Assembly (NCBI GenBank): GCA_015075445.1
Contig: JABTUJ010000007.1
Span: forward strand, 124,001-188,000
Origin: Verrucomicrobiales bacterium
Lineage (GTDB): Bacteria > Verrucomicrobiota > Verrucomicrobiia > Limisphaerales > J093
Length of the DNA: 64,000 nt
Reading direction: 5' to 3'
The notes below the pieces were generated by a model, which saw only the letters and a program-made list of their open reading frames with translations, was not told the origin of the DNA and ran no database searches. This document shows positions 1-8,434 of this stretch, piece by piece (position 1 is the stretch's first letter; each line of letters starts with the position of its first letter). A program made the translations under genes and the position numbers.

Positions 1-370
1 CGCCGCGGCGGGTGTCGTCGTTGTTCTCAAGACCGACGTCGGCGGTGAAGCGCCGGCCGGGGTGGGCCAGGCGGACTTCGAGGTGTTTGGTCGAGTTGAA
101 CGCCAGGCCGTGCGGGTAGGTCTGGTCGCCGAGTTGGAACGGTGTGCCGCGCCAGGAACGGCCGCGGCTGACGCCGTCCGCCGTGTCCTGATGAACAATC
201 TTGAGCGAGGAGCGGGCGGAGGGTGGGGCGGCGGGGAAGGTGGCGTCGAACCAAGCCCGCGCCTGTTCGAACTCGGCCGGCGCCGGCGTGACCGCGCGGG
301 CGGGCGGGGTCGAGTTGAGGAAGACCAATGCCGGGAGGAGGCCGAGGCCGAGGATGGGGAAGGCTTTCAT
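1..370 (-). CDS. NPCBM-domain secreted protein (3' end outside window)
   Basis: The first 123 codons of a minus-strand gene are present; the rest lies beyond base 1. The start is ATG at 370-368. Residues 1-26 form a signal peptide: a short basic N-terminus, a hydrophobic leucine/glycine core, then an Ala-Arg-Ala end. Residues about 65-123 match the opening of an NPCBM carbohydrate-binding module, with the typical pattern of a Gly-Asp, a YPHGLAFNS-type strand, and VGLENND, which resembles the family's VGVDD. In Verrucomicrobiota this module usually precedes a glycosidase or sugar-binding domain, but that part is not visible, so the enzyme function is unknown. The gene is divergent from the oxidoreductase at 620. 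Confidence 0.7.
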   Translation of the reverse strand, partial: MKAFPILGLGLLPALVFLNSTPPARAVTPAPAEFEQARAWFDATFPAAPPSARSSLKIVHQDTADGVSRGRSWRGTPFQLGDQTYPHGLAFNSTKHLEVRLAHPGRRFTADVGLENNDDTRRG

Positions 371-466
371 CGTGATGCAGGGCAGCGGTGGAAGCCTGCG
401 CCAGGGACGGGGTGTTGACAAGACCGGGGTACGGCTGGGAGACGAAAAGCGCCGCTGGAAGACGCC

Positions 467-525
467 GCACTCCATACGCGTTGCGCGTGCTGGGCGGTGT
501 GAAGGTCGCGAAGCGTCTGGAGTGC
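467..525. repeat. Imperfect inverted repeat between divergent genes
   Basis: Arms of 13 bases at 467-479 (gcactccatacgc) and 513-525 (gcgtctggagtgc) pair at 12 of 13 positions around a 33-base loop. It lies in the 249-base region between two divergent genes. It could be an operator, a dispersed palindromic repeat or a hairpin; the sequence does not decide. Nothing else is recognised in 371-619. Confidence 0.4.
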
Positions 526-619
526 GCGCGGTTGACCGCCGCTTTGCGTCACGGCCGGGGGAGGGGGCTGTCCCCGGGTCCGGGCTTGACGGCCTTCGGT
601 GTCCGGCCACGATCCGCCC

Positions 620-1864
620 ATGAATCCACCTCTTCCCGCCAACACGACGGAGCGCATTTCCCCTGCCACGGCAGGACGCGTGGGGCGCCGTGATTTTCTG
701 GGCACGCTGGGTCTCGGCTCGCTGGGGGCCGCGTGGGCCGGCAGCGCCTTGTGGTCCGGTCGCGGCGCGGATCTGCGGGAACAGGCGCGGCCGTGGGAAC
801 CGGTGTCGGATCGCAAGGTCCGCGTGGGCATCGTGGGCTACGGCGTGTGCCGGTTCGGTGCGGACTTCGGGTTCCAGGATCACCCGAATGTCGAGATCGT
901 CGCCGTGAGCGACCTGTTCCCGGACCGGCGGGCAGGGTTGATGAAGGCGTGTCGGTGCGACCGCTCGTACGAGTCGCTCGAGTTGTTGGTGAAGGATCCG
1001 AAGATCGAGGCGGTGTTTGTGGCCACGGACGCCCCGAGCCACGCGCGGCACTGCATCGAGGTGCTCAAGCACGGCAAGCACGTGATGTGTGCCGTGCCCG
1101 CCACCTGGGGGTCCATCGAGGAAGGGGAGGAGTTGCTGGCGACCGTCCGGGCGACCGGCCTGAAGTACATGATGGCCGAGACCAGTTGCTACCATGCGTC
1201 GTGTCACGCCATGCGGACGATCTATCGCGCCGGCGGTTTCGGGAAGCTCGTGTACTCGGAAGGTGAGTACTACCACTACACGACCGAGCCGATTGCGTCG
1301 TATCGGAACTGGCGGGTTGGGGGCCCGCCGCTGTGGTACCCGACGCACTCGACGGCCTTCTACGTGGGCGTCACCGGGCAACGGTTCACGTCGGTGTCGT
1401 GTCTGGGATTCCGGGGGACGCGACCGCAGCACCAGCCGGGCGGCAATGCGTACGGCAACCCGTTTGCCGATGAAATTGCCCTGTTCGAGACCACGGAGGG
1501 GGGCGTGTCGCGGATGTTGATGAGCGGGTCGGTGGCCCGGCATGTGGAGGAGACAGGGCGGGTGTTTGGGGAGCGGGGCCGGATGGCGGGGATGCAGTAC
1601 TGGGGCGAGATGGAGGAGCAACTGCCGGACATTTCGCGGCCGCCGCTGCCGCCGGGGGTGCCGGCAGGCGGGCACGGGGGATCGCACGGCCCGCTGATGA
1701 ACGAGTTCATCACGGCCATTCTGCAGGACCGGTCGCCGCTGGTGGACATCTACGAATCCCTGGCCATGACCATTCCCGGGATTGTGGCGCACACGTCGGC
1801 CTTGAAAGCCGGCGAGCGGCTGAAGATTCCGCAGTACGACCGCACGGCAAACGCATCAAAATGA
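620..1864 (+). CDS. Gfo/Idh/MocA-family oxidoreductase with Tat signal
   Basis: A putative NAD(P)-dependent sugar or inositol dehydrogenase-like protein, probably exported. The ATG at 620 is preferred over an in-frame GTG at 599 because it places a Tat motif (GRRDFLG, residues 22-28) near the N-terminus. A Rossmann fold starts at about residue 67 (VRVGIVGYGVCRFG) and is followed by the Gfo/Idh/MocA C-terminal alpha/beta domain with aromatic-rich strands. The family usually carries an EKP motif after GKHV, whose lysine is catalytic. Here the region reads GKHVMCAVPATWG, so that lysine is absent. This may be a subfamily with different chemistry or only a binding role. The substrate cannot be told from sequence. 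Confidence 0.85.
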   Translation: MNPPLPANTTERISPATAGRVGRRDFLGTLGLGSLGAAWAGSALWSGRGADLREQARPWEPVSDRKVRVGIVGYGVCRFGADFGFQDHPNVEIVAVSDLFPDRRAGLMKACRCDRSYESLELLVKDPKIEAVFVATDAPSHARHCIEVLKHGKHVMCAVPATWGSIEEGEELLATVRATGLKYMMAETSCYHASCHAMRTIYRAGGFGKLVYSEGEYYHYTTEPIASYRNWRVGGPPLWYPTHSTAFYVGVTGQRFTSVSCLGFRGTRPQHQPGGNAYGNPFADEIALFETTEGGVSRMLMSGSVARHVEETGRVFGERGRMAGMQYWGEMEEQLPDISRPPLPPGVPAGGHGGSHGPLMNEFITAILQDRSPLVDIYESLAMTIPGIVAHTSALKAGERLKIPQYDRTANASK

Positions 1865-1935
1865 ATGGAACGTGGACCGGATGTGCCATGTGGGCTGCCG
1901 ACTCCCCCGGCGTGGAAGCGCACGAGGCGCGGGGA

Positions 1936-2628
1936 TCAGAAGTTGGTCTCGACCATCGGCCGGTAGGTGAGTTCGTGGACGACGACATCGTCCGGCGCGG
2001 TGAGGCATTGCACGATCATCCGTGCCGCTGAGGCCGGTTGCAGATAGTCCGGTCGCGGTTGGGCGCGGAAAGTGGTGTTGACACCGCCTGGGTAAACCGC
2101 GGTGACCTTCACCCCGAGGGCCTGGGCTTCGCGCAGCAGACAGCCGGTGAAGCCGTGCAGCGCGTGCTTCATGGTCGCGTAGATGGCGTAGTTCGCCGGC
2201 TTCATGTGAACCACGCTGCTGAGCACGTTGACGATGTGGCCGGAACGCCGCGGGCCCATCTCCTTGAAGGCCTCGCGCGCCAGCAGGATGGGCGCCCGCA
2301 CGTTCAGGGCGTAAGAGGCATCCAGCGCTTCGGGTGTCAGCGCTTCGATCGGCTGCTTGGCCAGGTTGAAGCCGGCGTTGTTGATCAGCACGTCCACCCG
2401 GCCGAGCGCCCGGTGGGCGGCGGCATAAAGGGCGAGCGCCGCCTCGGCCGTTCCCAGGTCCGCCGGTTCTCCGGGACAGCCGAGTTCCTGCTGCAGGGCG
2501 GCGAGTTGGTCGGCATCGCGGCCGGTTGCGAAGACGCGGAAACCTTCGGCGTGCAGTTGGCGGGCAAGCTCGCGGCCGATGCCACGGGTTGCGCCGGTGA
2601 TCAGCACGGAGCGGGAAGGGGACTTCAC
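1936..2628 (-). CDS. Short-chain dehydrogenase/reductase
   Basis: A classical SDR oxidoreductase of about 230 residues using NAD(P)H. It shows the cofactor motif TGATRGIG right after the N-terminus, NNAG in the middle, a catalytic serine in the VLSSVVH strand, and the catalytic YxxxK as YATMK. The GTG at 2628 gives a normal SDR N-terminus (residues KSPSRSVLITG). The reading frame stays open to 2703, but the extra 25 residues are proline-rich and unlike the family. The gene converges with the oxidoreductase ending at 1864. The 3' end of the coiled-coil gene upstream lies at 2700, about 70 bases away. The substrate is unknown. Confidence 0.82.
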   Translation of the reverse strand: MKSPSRSVLITGATRGIGRELARQLHAEGFRVFATGRDADQLAALQQELGCPGEPADLGTAEAALALYAAAHRALGRVDVLINNAGFNLAKQPIEALTPEALDASYALNVRAPILLAREAFKEMGPRRSGHIVNVLSSVVHMKPANYAIYATMKHALHGFTGCLLREAQALGVKVTAVYPGGVNTTFRAQPRPDYLQPASAARMIVQCLTAPDDVVVHELTYRPMVETNF

Positions 2629-2699
2629 AGGTGGGTCCGGGGTGGGGTGGTCAAGGGCGAGGCGCAGTGGCAGCGGAGATTGTCCGGCGCCGCTCCGAC

Positions 2700-3566
2700 T
2701 CACGGGGGAGCCGGTTGTCCGGAGGGGAACGGGAGGGTCTGGGGACCGGAAACCGGTGGCGCGGCCGGCTCCTGGGAAATGGTCAGGGTCATCTCGACGG
2801 CCGGGCCCTCGCTGCCCGCGACAATCCGGGGAAGCACATCGAACTGCGTTGCGAGACCTCCGGCGCCGCCCGCAGCGATCTGCGTCTGCTGCCCATTGAT
2901 CGTCGTGATCCGGGGTGCCGTGATGACATCGACCTCCCCGCTGTCGCCCAGTTGCCGGAGCAGCAGTGCGACGGCCTCGGCGGAATAGGAGGTTTGGGCC
3001 CCCGTCACATTCTCACTGCGCAGACTCCCCAAGCCGGCTGCTTCCAGGGCGCTGTCCGGGCCGAGCAGGAGCGTGTAGCTGACGGTGATCGGTGCGGCGG
3101 CGTCGCCGGTGTCGCCCTTGATCTGGGGCGTGACAAGCACGATGCCCCGTCGGCCGTCGGGGGCAAGCCAGCCGCCGGTCACCAGCGTCATGCCGTTCCG
3201 CACCAGGGCTTGGGTGGGCGGCAGGAGCAGTTTCCCGGGTTCTTTCGGGTCCTCGGGGGCCGGCGCTGGGGTGAGCGGCGGCGGTTGTTCGCCGGTTGCC
3301 TTGGCGGCGGCCCGCAAGCGGGAGATCTCCGCGCGCAGCCGCATCAGCTCGAGGTGCCCGGCGCGCAACCGCTCCAGCTCGGCCGCGTCGACCTGGTGTT
3401 GGGCCAGCCGTTCGTTCTCGGCCTGCAGCGCCGTGAGCTGCGCCGCTTGCGGGCGAAGGGTGCGGAGTTCCTCCTGGAGCTGCTGGCGTTGGAGGTGCTG
3501 GAACATCACGACCGCCAGCAGCAGCACGCCGGCGGCACCGGTGACAAGGGTCTTGGTCTTCATCAT
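2700..3566 (-). CDS. Membrane-anchored coiled-coil protein with secretin-like tail
   Basis: A protein of 288 residues. Residues about 6-22 form one N-terminal transmembrane segment. Residues about 25-90 are a leucine/glutamine/arginine-rich coiled coil, then a proline-rich linker (about 92-112). The C-terminal region (about 115-280) has alternating beta strands and a stretch, VITAPRITTINGQQTQI, that closely resembles the strand pair of the secretin homology region in type II/III secretion and pilus secretins. It is far shorter than a true secretin and lacks N-domains, so a pore role is not supported. It may be a lineage-specific periplasmic protein built from that fold. The start codons lie 7 bases from the palindrome at 3573. 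Confidence 0.6.
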   Translation of the reverse strand: MMKTKTLVTGAAGVLLLAVVMFQHLQRQQLQEELRTLRPQAAQLTALQAENERLAQHQVDAAELERLRAGHLELMRLRAEISRLRAAAKATGEQPPPLTPAPAPEDPKEPGKLLLPPTQALVRNGMTLVTGGWLAPDGRRGIVLVTPQIKGDTGDAAAPITVSYTLLLGPDSALEAAGLGSLRSENVTGAQTSYSAEAVALLLRQLGDSGEVDVITAPRITTINGQQTQIAAGGAGGLATQFDVLPRIVAGSEGPAVEMTLTISQEPAAPPVSGPQTLPFPSGQPAPP

Positions 3567-3572
3567 CCGAAG

Positions 3573-3628
3573 CGGGGTCAGTCAATAGTACCGGGCGAGA
3601 AAAAGCACAATACTATTGACTGACCCCG
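3573..3628. repeat. GGGGTCAG palindrome, 18-bp perfect arms
   Basis: Bases 3573-3590 and 3611-3628 are perfect inverted copies (18 bp) around a 20-base loop. The outer end reads CGGGGTCAG, shared with the palindrome at 57376. The right arm forms the last codons and the TAG stop of the mannosidase gene ending at 3613. It could act as a terminator between two co-directional genes, but there is no T tract. It more resembles a REP- or MITE-like mobile palindrome. Confidence 0.75.
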
Positions 3629-6309
3629 GAGAGTCGCAGCGTGGTGAGCCGGTGGGGTTCGAGTTCGCAGGTGGCCGCACCCGCCGCGATCGGCAGGGGC
3701 GCGCGGTTGTCCTCCAGCGTGCCGCAATGCCACGCGCCGGTCAGCGGTCGTCCAGGGAATGCGACGTGGGCGGTGGTGCGGCGCTCGCCGAGGTTGATCA
3801 GACGGAGGATCGTGCCGCGACCGTCCTCCGCAGGCTTGGCGTGGGTGAGGACCACATGCTCGCCGCGGACTTCGAGCAGGCGGCCTTGCCGGGCGTTCGC
3901 CTCGTCCAGCACCAGGTGGGTCATCGGCGGGTTGGCGGTCTGCTGGCCTTCCAGTACGGCGCGGGTGGCGTCGAACGGCCCGTGGCTCGCAAAGCTGTAG
4001 CGGACCTCGACGATCCCGGGCTGGCTTGCCCGGAAGTTGGTTTCCCAGTAGTTGTTCAGCGGCCAGGCCAGTAGCAGAGGATGCCCTCCCCGCGGAATCG
4101 CGTCCTGTTTCCGACCAAAGTTGAAGCCGCCGATCTGCACCAGCGGCGCGTCCGGACAGTAGAGCGTCACCCCGAAATCCGGCTGGTGCACGCTGGCGAA
4201 CGTCTCGACGGTGACCCAATCCCGGCAGGAGCCGGGAATCTGCCCGGCATCGAGTTCAGTCGGAATGCCGGCGGTGTCGAAGTGAGCCCGCCAATCGGCC
4301 GCCAGTCCGAGCGGGAAGGTGAAGTAGAGGGCCTCCGGCGAGCGGATGTCCTCCTTGAGGAAGCGGGCTCGGAGGTCAATCAACGGTGAGTCGGCGTGGA
4401 GGGTGAGGCGCTGTTCGAGTTGGCGGATGCCTTCGACGGTTCCGCGGATGATCAGCGTGGCGGAGCGGGCGTGTTGTTCGACGTTGCAGGTGACCGTCCC
4501 GGTGTAGGACGTGCGGGTGGCCTCCCAATCCGGTTTCCAGCCGGTGCGGCCGTACCGCTCGCCCTCGACGCTCCGGACATGAAAGGCACTTCGTTCCCGG
4601 TTGGCCGGGCGTTCGTGCACGGGTTGGAAGAGGCCCCAGGGGGAGTCCGGCGCCAGCACCTGGCGATGCCGCGCCTTGTCGAGCAGACCGGTGACCTGGC
4701 CGCGGGCCGGATCGAAGCTCAGCCGGTAGTGATCGGTCTCGATGAAGTCGGCGCCTGTCCGGACGCTGTCGGCATGGGGGGCGGCGGGCAGCGCGGACCA
4801 CGGGACGATCTGCCAGCCGAAGGGCTCGAGCTGGAGGGGGCCGTGGAGCTGGGTGAGCGGGCGCGGGGTGAGCTCGCGTTCCACGCCCAGGTAATGGGAC
4901 TCAATCTGTTTGCCGTCGCGCTTCCAGATGCCGGGAACGTAGTAGGTTTGGCGCAGACCGGTGGGGTTGACCACCAGGACCCCGGCGGAGTTCCAGGACT
5001 GCCAGGGGTTGCCGGCCAGGCGATGGAGTTCGCGGCGCAGATGTAAATCGGCGAGCGGTTTGCCGTGGTGCGCCGGCTGGGCTTTGAGCTGCCACTGGGT
5101 CACGACGAACGGGTTGTCGGAATCGAGGGTGTTGTAGGCGCCCCAGGTGTGCTCGTTGTACAGGTTGAGATCGCTCCAGAGGCGCGCCACGGCGGCGGCG
5201 GTGTGGGTGTCGGGTCCGTTCCAGGTGCGCAGCAGGTCGATGGCGTTGAGGTTGGCGGCAAGCTTGCGGGCCAGGACGGTTTCCGCCGCCGAACTGCCTG
5301 CGCCGAAGTTCCAGTAGTCAGTCCAGTCGCCGCTGACGACGGGGAGGTGGTCGCGGGGGATCTGCCGGAGTCGGGCGAGCAGCTCGTTCGGCGTGACGAG
5401 GCGCAACCGCGGCTGCCGGCCCGCCTCGTTCCACTGGCGGACGATGCCGGGCAGGTCCTGGTTGGGCGGCGAGTTGTCGTACATGTACGGGGCGTGGGTG
5501 GCCGAGAGATAGACGAAGTCGTAGGGGTAATTCAGGCCGTGGAGATGGCGGAGGTATCGGTCCAGACCGGCCTGGATGGTGGCGAGGTTGCGCGAGGAGG
5601 TGTCGCACCACTGGTCGAACATGCTGTAATGCTCCCCGTTCATCACGAGCAGTTCGCGCCCGCTGGGCCCGCGCCAACGGTAGACGGCCGGCCGGGGCAT
5701 GGGGGTGCCACTGAGATGGAGGTTGATGCCCATCACGAGGCACTCGATCCCGCTGTCGAGCAACAGATCGACCGCGCCCCACGGAAGGCCGGTGACATCG
5801 TGCTGATGGACGGTGCGGATGTCGGCGCCCAGTTGTTCACGCAGTTGGCGCACGGCGTAGAGCTGCCGGGCGAGGCCCTCCGCTGAGCTCAGCGGGGTGG
5901 TGTTGTACTCGAAGCCCGAAATGCCGAAGCGGCCGGTTGCCACGTGTCGTCGGAGCCGGGCGATGTCCTCCGCCGGCGCGGTCTCCAGCCATCGCAGCAG
6001 GGGGGAGGTCACCTCGGCCGTCCAGCGTAAGCGCGAACCGTCGTCGGGCCAGGATTCCGTGCGGTCCAACAGATCCAGTGCGGCGTCCAGATAGCTCTTC
6101 TGCAGCTCCCAGTAGAGCGATTGGGGATGGGTGTAACCGATGTCCACGTGGCTGTGATGCAGGATCAACACCTCCCGGCAGAAGGCGAGGTCGGGTGGCA
6201 CCGGGCTCGCGGCGGACGTCGAGACCCCTTCCGTGGCGGCGTGGCTGGCAGCGGCCGCCATCCAGGACGAGAGGAGCAGGGGGATGCTCCTGGAAAGTGC
6301 GGTTCTCAT
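3613..6309 (-). CDS. GH38-type alpha-mannosidase, secreted
   Basis: An 898-residue glycoside hydrolase related to family 38 alpha-mannosidases. A signal peptide covers about residues 1-25. The N-terminal catalytic domain begins with HHSHVDIGYTH (residues 51-61), the metal-binding His-x-Asp signature of GH38. A second acidic motif, HQHDVTGLPWG, lies near residue 170 and is a candidate site of the nucleophile. The long C-terminal part is beta-rich, as in the family. The last residues (GVSQ) and the stop come from the palindrome at 3573-3628. It is 22 bases downstream of the esterase fusion gene and probably shares its transcript, suggesting joint attack on decorated polysaccharide. The exact linkage specificity cannot be read. 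Confidence 0.82.
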   Translation of the reverse strand: MRTALSRSIPLLLSSWMAAAASHAATEGVSTSAASPVPPDLAFCREVLILHHSHVDIGYTHPQSLYWELQKSYLDAALDLLDRTESWPDDGSRLRWTAEVTSPLLRWLETAPAEDIARLRRHVATGRFGISGFEYNTTPLSSAEGLARQLYAVRQLREQLGADIRTVHQHDVTGLPWGAVDLLLDSGIECLVMGINLHLSGTPMPRPAVYRWRGPSGRELLVMNGEHYSMFDQWCDTSSRNLATIQAGLDRYLRHLHGLNYPYDFVYLSATHAPYMYDNSPPNQDLPGIVRQWNEAGRQPRLRLVTPNELLARLRQIPRDHLPVVSGDWTDYWNFGAGSSAAETVLARKLAANLNAIDLLRTWNGPDTHTAAAVARLWSDLNLYNEHTWGAYNTLDSDNPFVVTQWQLKAQPAHHGKPLADLHLRRELHRLAGNPWQSWNSAGVLVVNPTGLRQTYYVPGIWKRDGKQIESHYLGVERELTPRPLTQLHGPLQLEPFGWQIVPWSALPAAPHADSVRTGADFIETDHYRLSFDPARGQVTGLLDKARHRQVLAPDSPWGLFQPVHERPANRERSAFHVRSVEGERYGRTGWKPDWEATRTSYTGTVTCNVEQHARSATLIIRGTVEGIRQLEQRLTLHADSPLIDLRARFLKEDIRSPEALYFTFPLGLAADWRAHFDTAGIPTELDAGQIPGSCRDWVTVETFASVHQPDFGVTLYCPDAPLVQIGGFNFGRKQDAIPRGGHPLLLAWPLNNYWETNFRASQPGIVEVRYSFASHGPFDATRAVLEGQQTANPPMTHLVLDEANARQGRLLEVRGEHVVLTHAKPAEDGRGTILRLINLGERRTTAHVAFPGRPLTGAWHCGTLEDNRAPLPIAAGAATCELEPHRLTTLRLSGVSQ

Positions 6310-6331
6310 GGGGCTCAGGGCGGCTTGGTGG

Positions 6332-8230
6332 TCAGTTCAGGAGCAGTTGGAAAACCCGGAGAGCGCCATCCACCACCCGAACGCGGACCGTGTGTTCGCC
6401 CGCCGGCAGGGCGTCCGCCAGCAGGAGCGCCCATGGCAGATGCAGGCTTTGGCTCCACGGGGTGGCCGTGTTCACAATGCGCTCCGGGCCGTCGTCGATC
6501 TGGAAGGCAATTGTGCGGGCATCGGGACCGCTGGTGATCATTAAGCCGACGCCGGTGCCGGCGAAGCGGAACTCGAACGCCGCTCCGGGGGTGCTCGCGA
6601 CGAGTGCGGGCACCGCGACGTAGCCTTCCCGCGTCCCCTTGCCGTCGGTGGGCTTCCAGGAGGGATCGAGCACGAACCCTTGGAGAAGGCGCGCCGCCCG
6701 CAGATCCCCAAACCGGCCGCGGCCGTAGCTCGCCGGATCCAGCGGCGGCGGCAACGGTCGTTCCTCGATGGTCGGCGTCGCCCGCGGCCAGGCGACATCG
6801 AGCAGGCGCGTCATGCTGTGGGCGTACACCTGCTGGCCGTAAGGGGAGGGATGCAGATCGCGGAAATCATCAGCCCAGGTGAACTCGCCCGCGGCAATGC
6901 GTTCGTACACCTCGAGCGAGAGATTGACCGAGGGACAGCCGTAGTGTGCCGCCACGCGCTCATGGGCAGCCACCGTGTAGGGCACCTCGCCTTTGGCCCA
7001 GGTCGCGAGATGTTGGTCGTGGACAAAGTGGAGCAGCACGATGTCCGTCGGCGGGCTCACCTCGCGGACGTGGCGCACCACGCCTTCCAGGCCGCGCAAT
7101 GCCAGCAGCGCCGCATTGGCTTGGCCATCGTAGTTGTGGTCGTTCACCGCTGCCTCGACGAAGAGCAGGTCCAGAGGCCCGCGGGCCAGGACATCCCGTT
7201 CAAGACGGAACGCGTGCGGCACCGATCCCAGCGACGGCACGCCGGCGGCCACAAAATCGAACTCCGTGGATGGGAACCACTGCTGCAGATAGCGCATCAG
7301 GGCGTCGCGCCAGCCCGGATTGTACGTGATCGAGCCGCCCAGGAACGCCACCCGACCGGTCTTGCGCTGTTCGAAGGCCGTTTGACTTCGCGCCAGGCCG
7401 TCGCGGAGGGCGAAGTATTCCCGGCCCTGCGGCAACACGCCGGAATGGCGCATGATGAACCGCGCGGACGCGAACGCCTCCGGCAGCGGGAAGTGGTGCC
7501 CCTGGCTTTCAGGCGTGCCTTCCGGGACGACCACAAGATCCAGCGTGTGGCCGAGTCGCGCCAGGCGGCGCTGGGCTTCGAGGGTGTTTTGCTCCGGCGG
7601 CACGACGCGGTCGTTCAGGCTGATCACGTGGCGGAGTGGGATCTTCGCCGTCGCGATCGGGGCCAGGAGATCCAGGGGATTGCCCGCATACCCCCGGAGG
7701 GCCGCTTCGTCGTGCAGACCGTAATAGCGGAGTGCATCGGCGGTTTCCTTTTGCGCGCCGGGCCAGCCGAGCGGCCAGCTCTTCAGGTCCATGACCGGCG
7801 TGTCCGCGTAAATGCAGGCGACGCGCTCAGGATGCCGCGCGGCGTAACGATAAGCGTGAAGCCCCCCGCGACTGACCGCTTCGAGGGCCGGTCGGGAAGC
7901 CATGCCGCGTTTCCGGGTCAGGTGGTCGTAGAAGCGATCCAGCAAGTCGAGCGCCGGGTCGCTCCCGAGCATCTCAAGGCACTCGAGGTAGCCCACGGCC
8001 CAGCCGGTCCGGAGGAGTTCGAGGTCAACCTCCGGGTGGAAGTCGGGGAAGGACGTGCGCCACACCCAGGGCCGGCCCGGCGCCGCGAGAGCCGGCTGCG
8101 TGAGGAAAGCCGGCCGACCTTCGACGACGAAGTGGAGTCGCCGAAAGCCGTGCCAGTCCGAGGTCGGGTCGGCGGCCGACAGCGTCCACGCCAGTGCCAG
8201 GAGGGCGACGACGAAGGGGGTCCGTTTCAC
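6332..8230 (-). CDS. Alpha/beta-hydrolase plus SGNH esterase fusion, secreted
   Basis: A 632-residue secreted protein with two putative esterase modules. GTG at 8230 starts a clear signal peptide (hydrophobic residues about 6-18, ending SAA). The frame is open further upstream, but that stretch is antisense to the gene at 8435. Residues about 25-300 resemble an alpha/beta-hydrolase; its nucleophile elbow reads EAVSRGG rather than GxSxG. Residues about 335-500 are an SGNH/GDSL domain: block I FLGGSITYNP, block III-like VNDHN and the terminal DLHPSPYG with the catalytic Asp-His pair. A beta-sandwich tail follows. Together with the mannosidase downstream it probably de-esterifies sugar chains (inference). 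Confidence 0.8.
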   Translation of the reverse strand: MKRTPFVVALLALAWTLSAADPTSDWHGFRRLHFVVEGRPAFLTQPALAAPGRPWVWRTSFPDFHPEVDLELLRTGWAVGYLECLEMLGSDPALDLLDRFYDHLTRKRGMASRPALEAVSRGGLHAYRYAARHPERVACIYADTPVMDLKSWPLGWPGAQKETADALRYYGLHDEAALRGYAGNPLDLLAPIATAKIPLRHVISLNDRVVPPEQNTLEAQRRLARLGHTLDLVVVPEGTPESQGHHFPLPEAFASARFIMRHSGVLPQGREYFALRDGLARSQTAFEQRKTGRVAFLGGSITYNPGWRDALMRYLQQWFPSTEFDFVAAGVPSLGSVPHAFRLERDVLARGPLDLLFVEAAVNDHNYDGQANAALLALRGLEGVVRHVREVSPPTDIVLLHFVHDQHLATWAKGEVPYTVAAHERVAAHYGCPSVNLSLEVYERIAAGEFTWADDFRDLHPSPYGQQVYAHSMTRLLDVAWPRATPTIEERPLPPPLDPASYGRGRFGDLRAARLLQGFVLDPSWKPTDGKGTREGYVAVPALVASTPGAAFEFRFAGTGVGLMITSGPDARTIAFQIDDGPERIVNTATPWSQSLHLPWALLLADALPAGEHTVRVRVVDGALRVFQLLLN

Positions 8231-8434
8231 GGGGGCGATGGGACCACGTTGACTGCGTGGTGGCCAGCCCGTTTGCGGGCCGCGACTTCCTGTGGCGCGT
8301 TTCGTCTCCCCCTGCACGCACTCTCCACCATGAAGTGCAGCGCGCTCCAGCCGCTGCGCGCGCCGAAGCTGCTTCCGCGCGGAACGTCGGAAAATCGCTT
8401 GGTGCTTCGGCGGATCTTTGTCGACACTGGTTCC

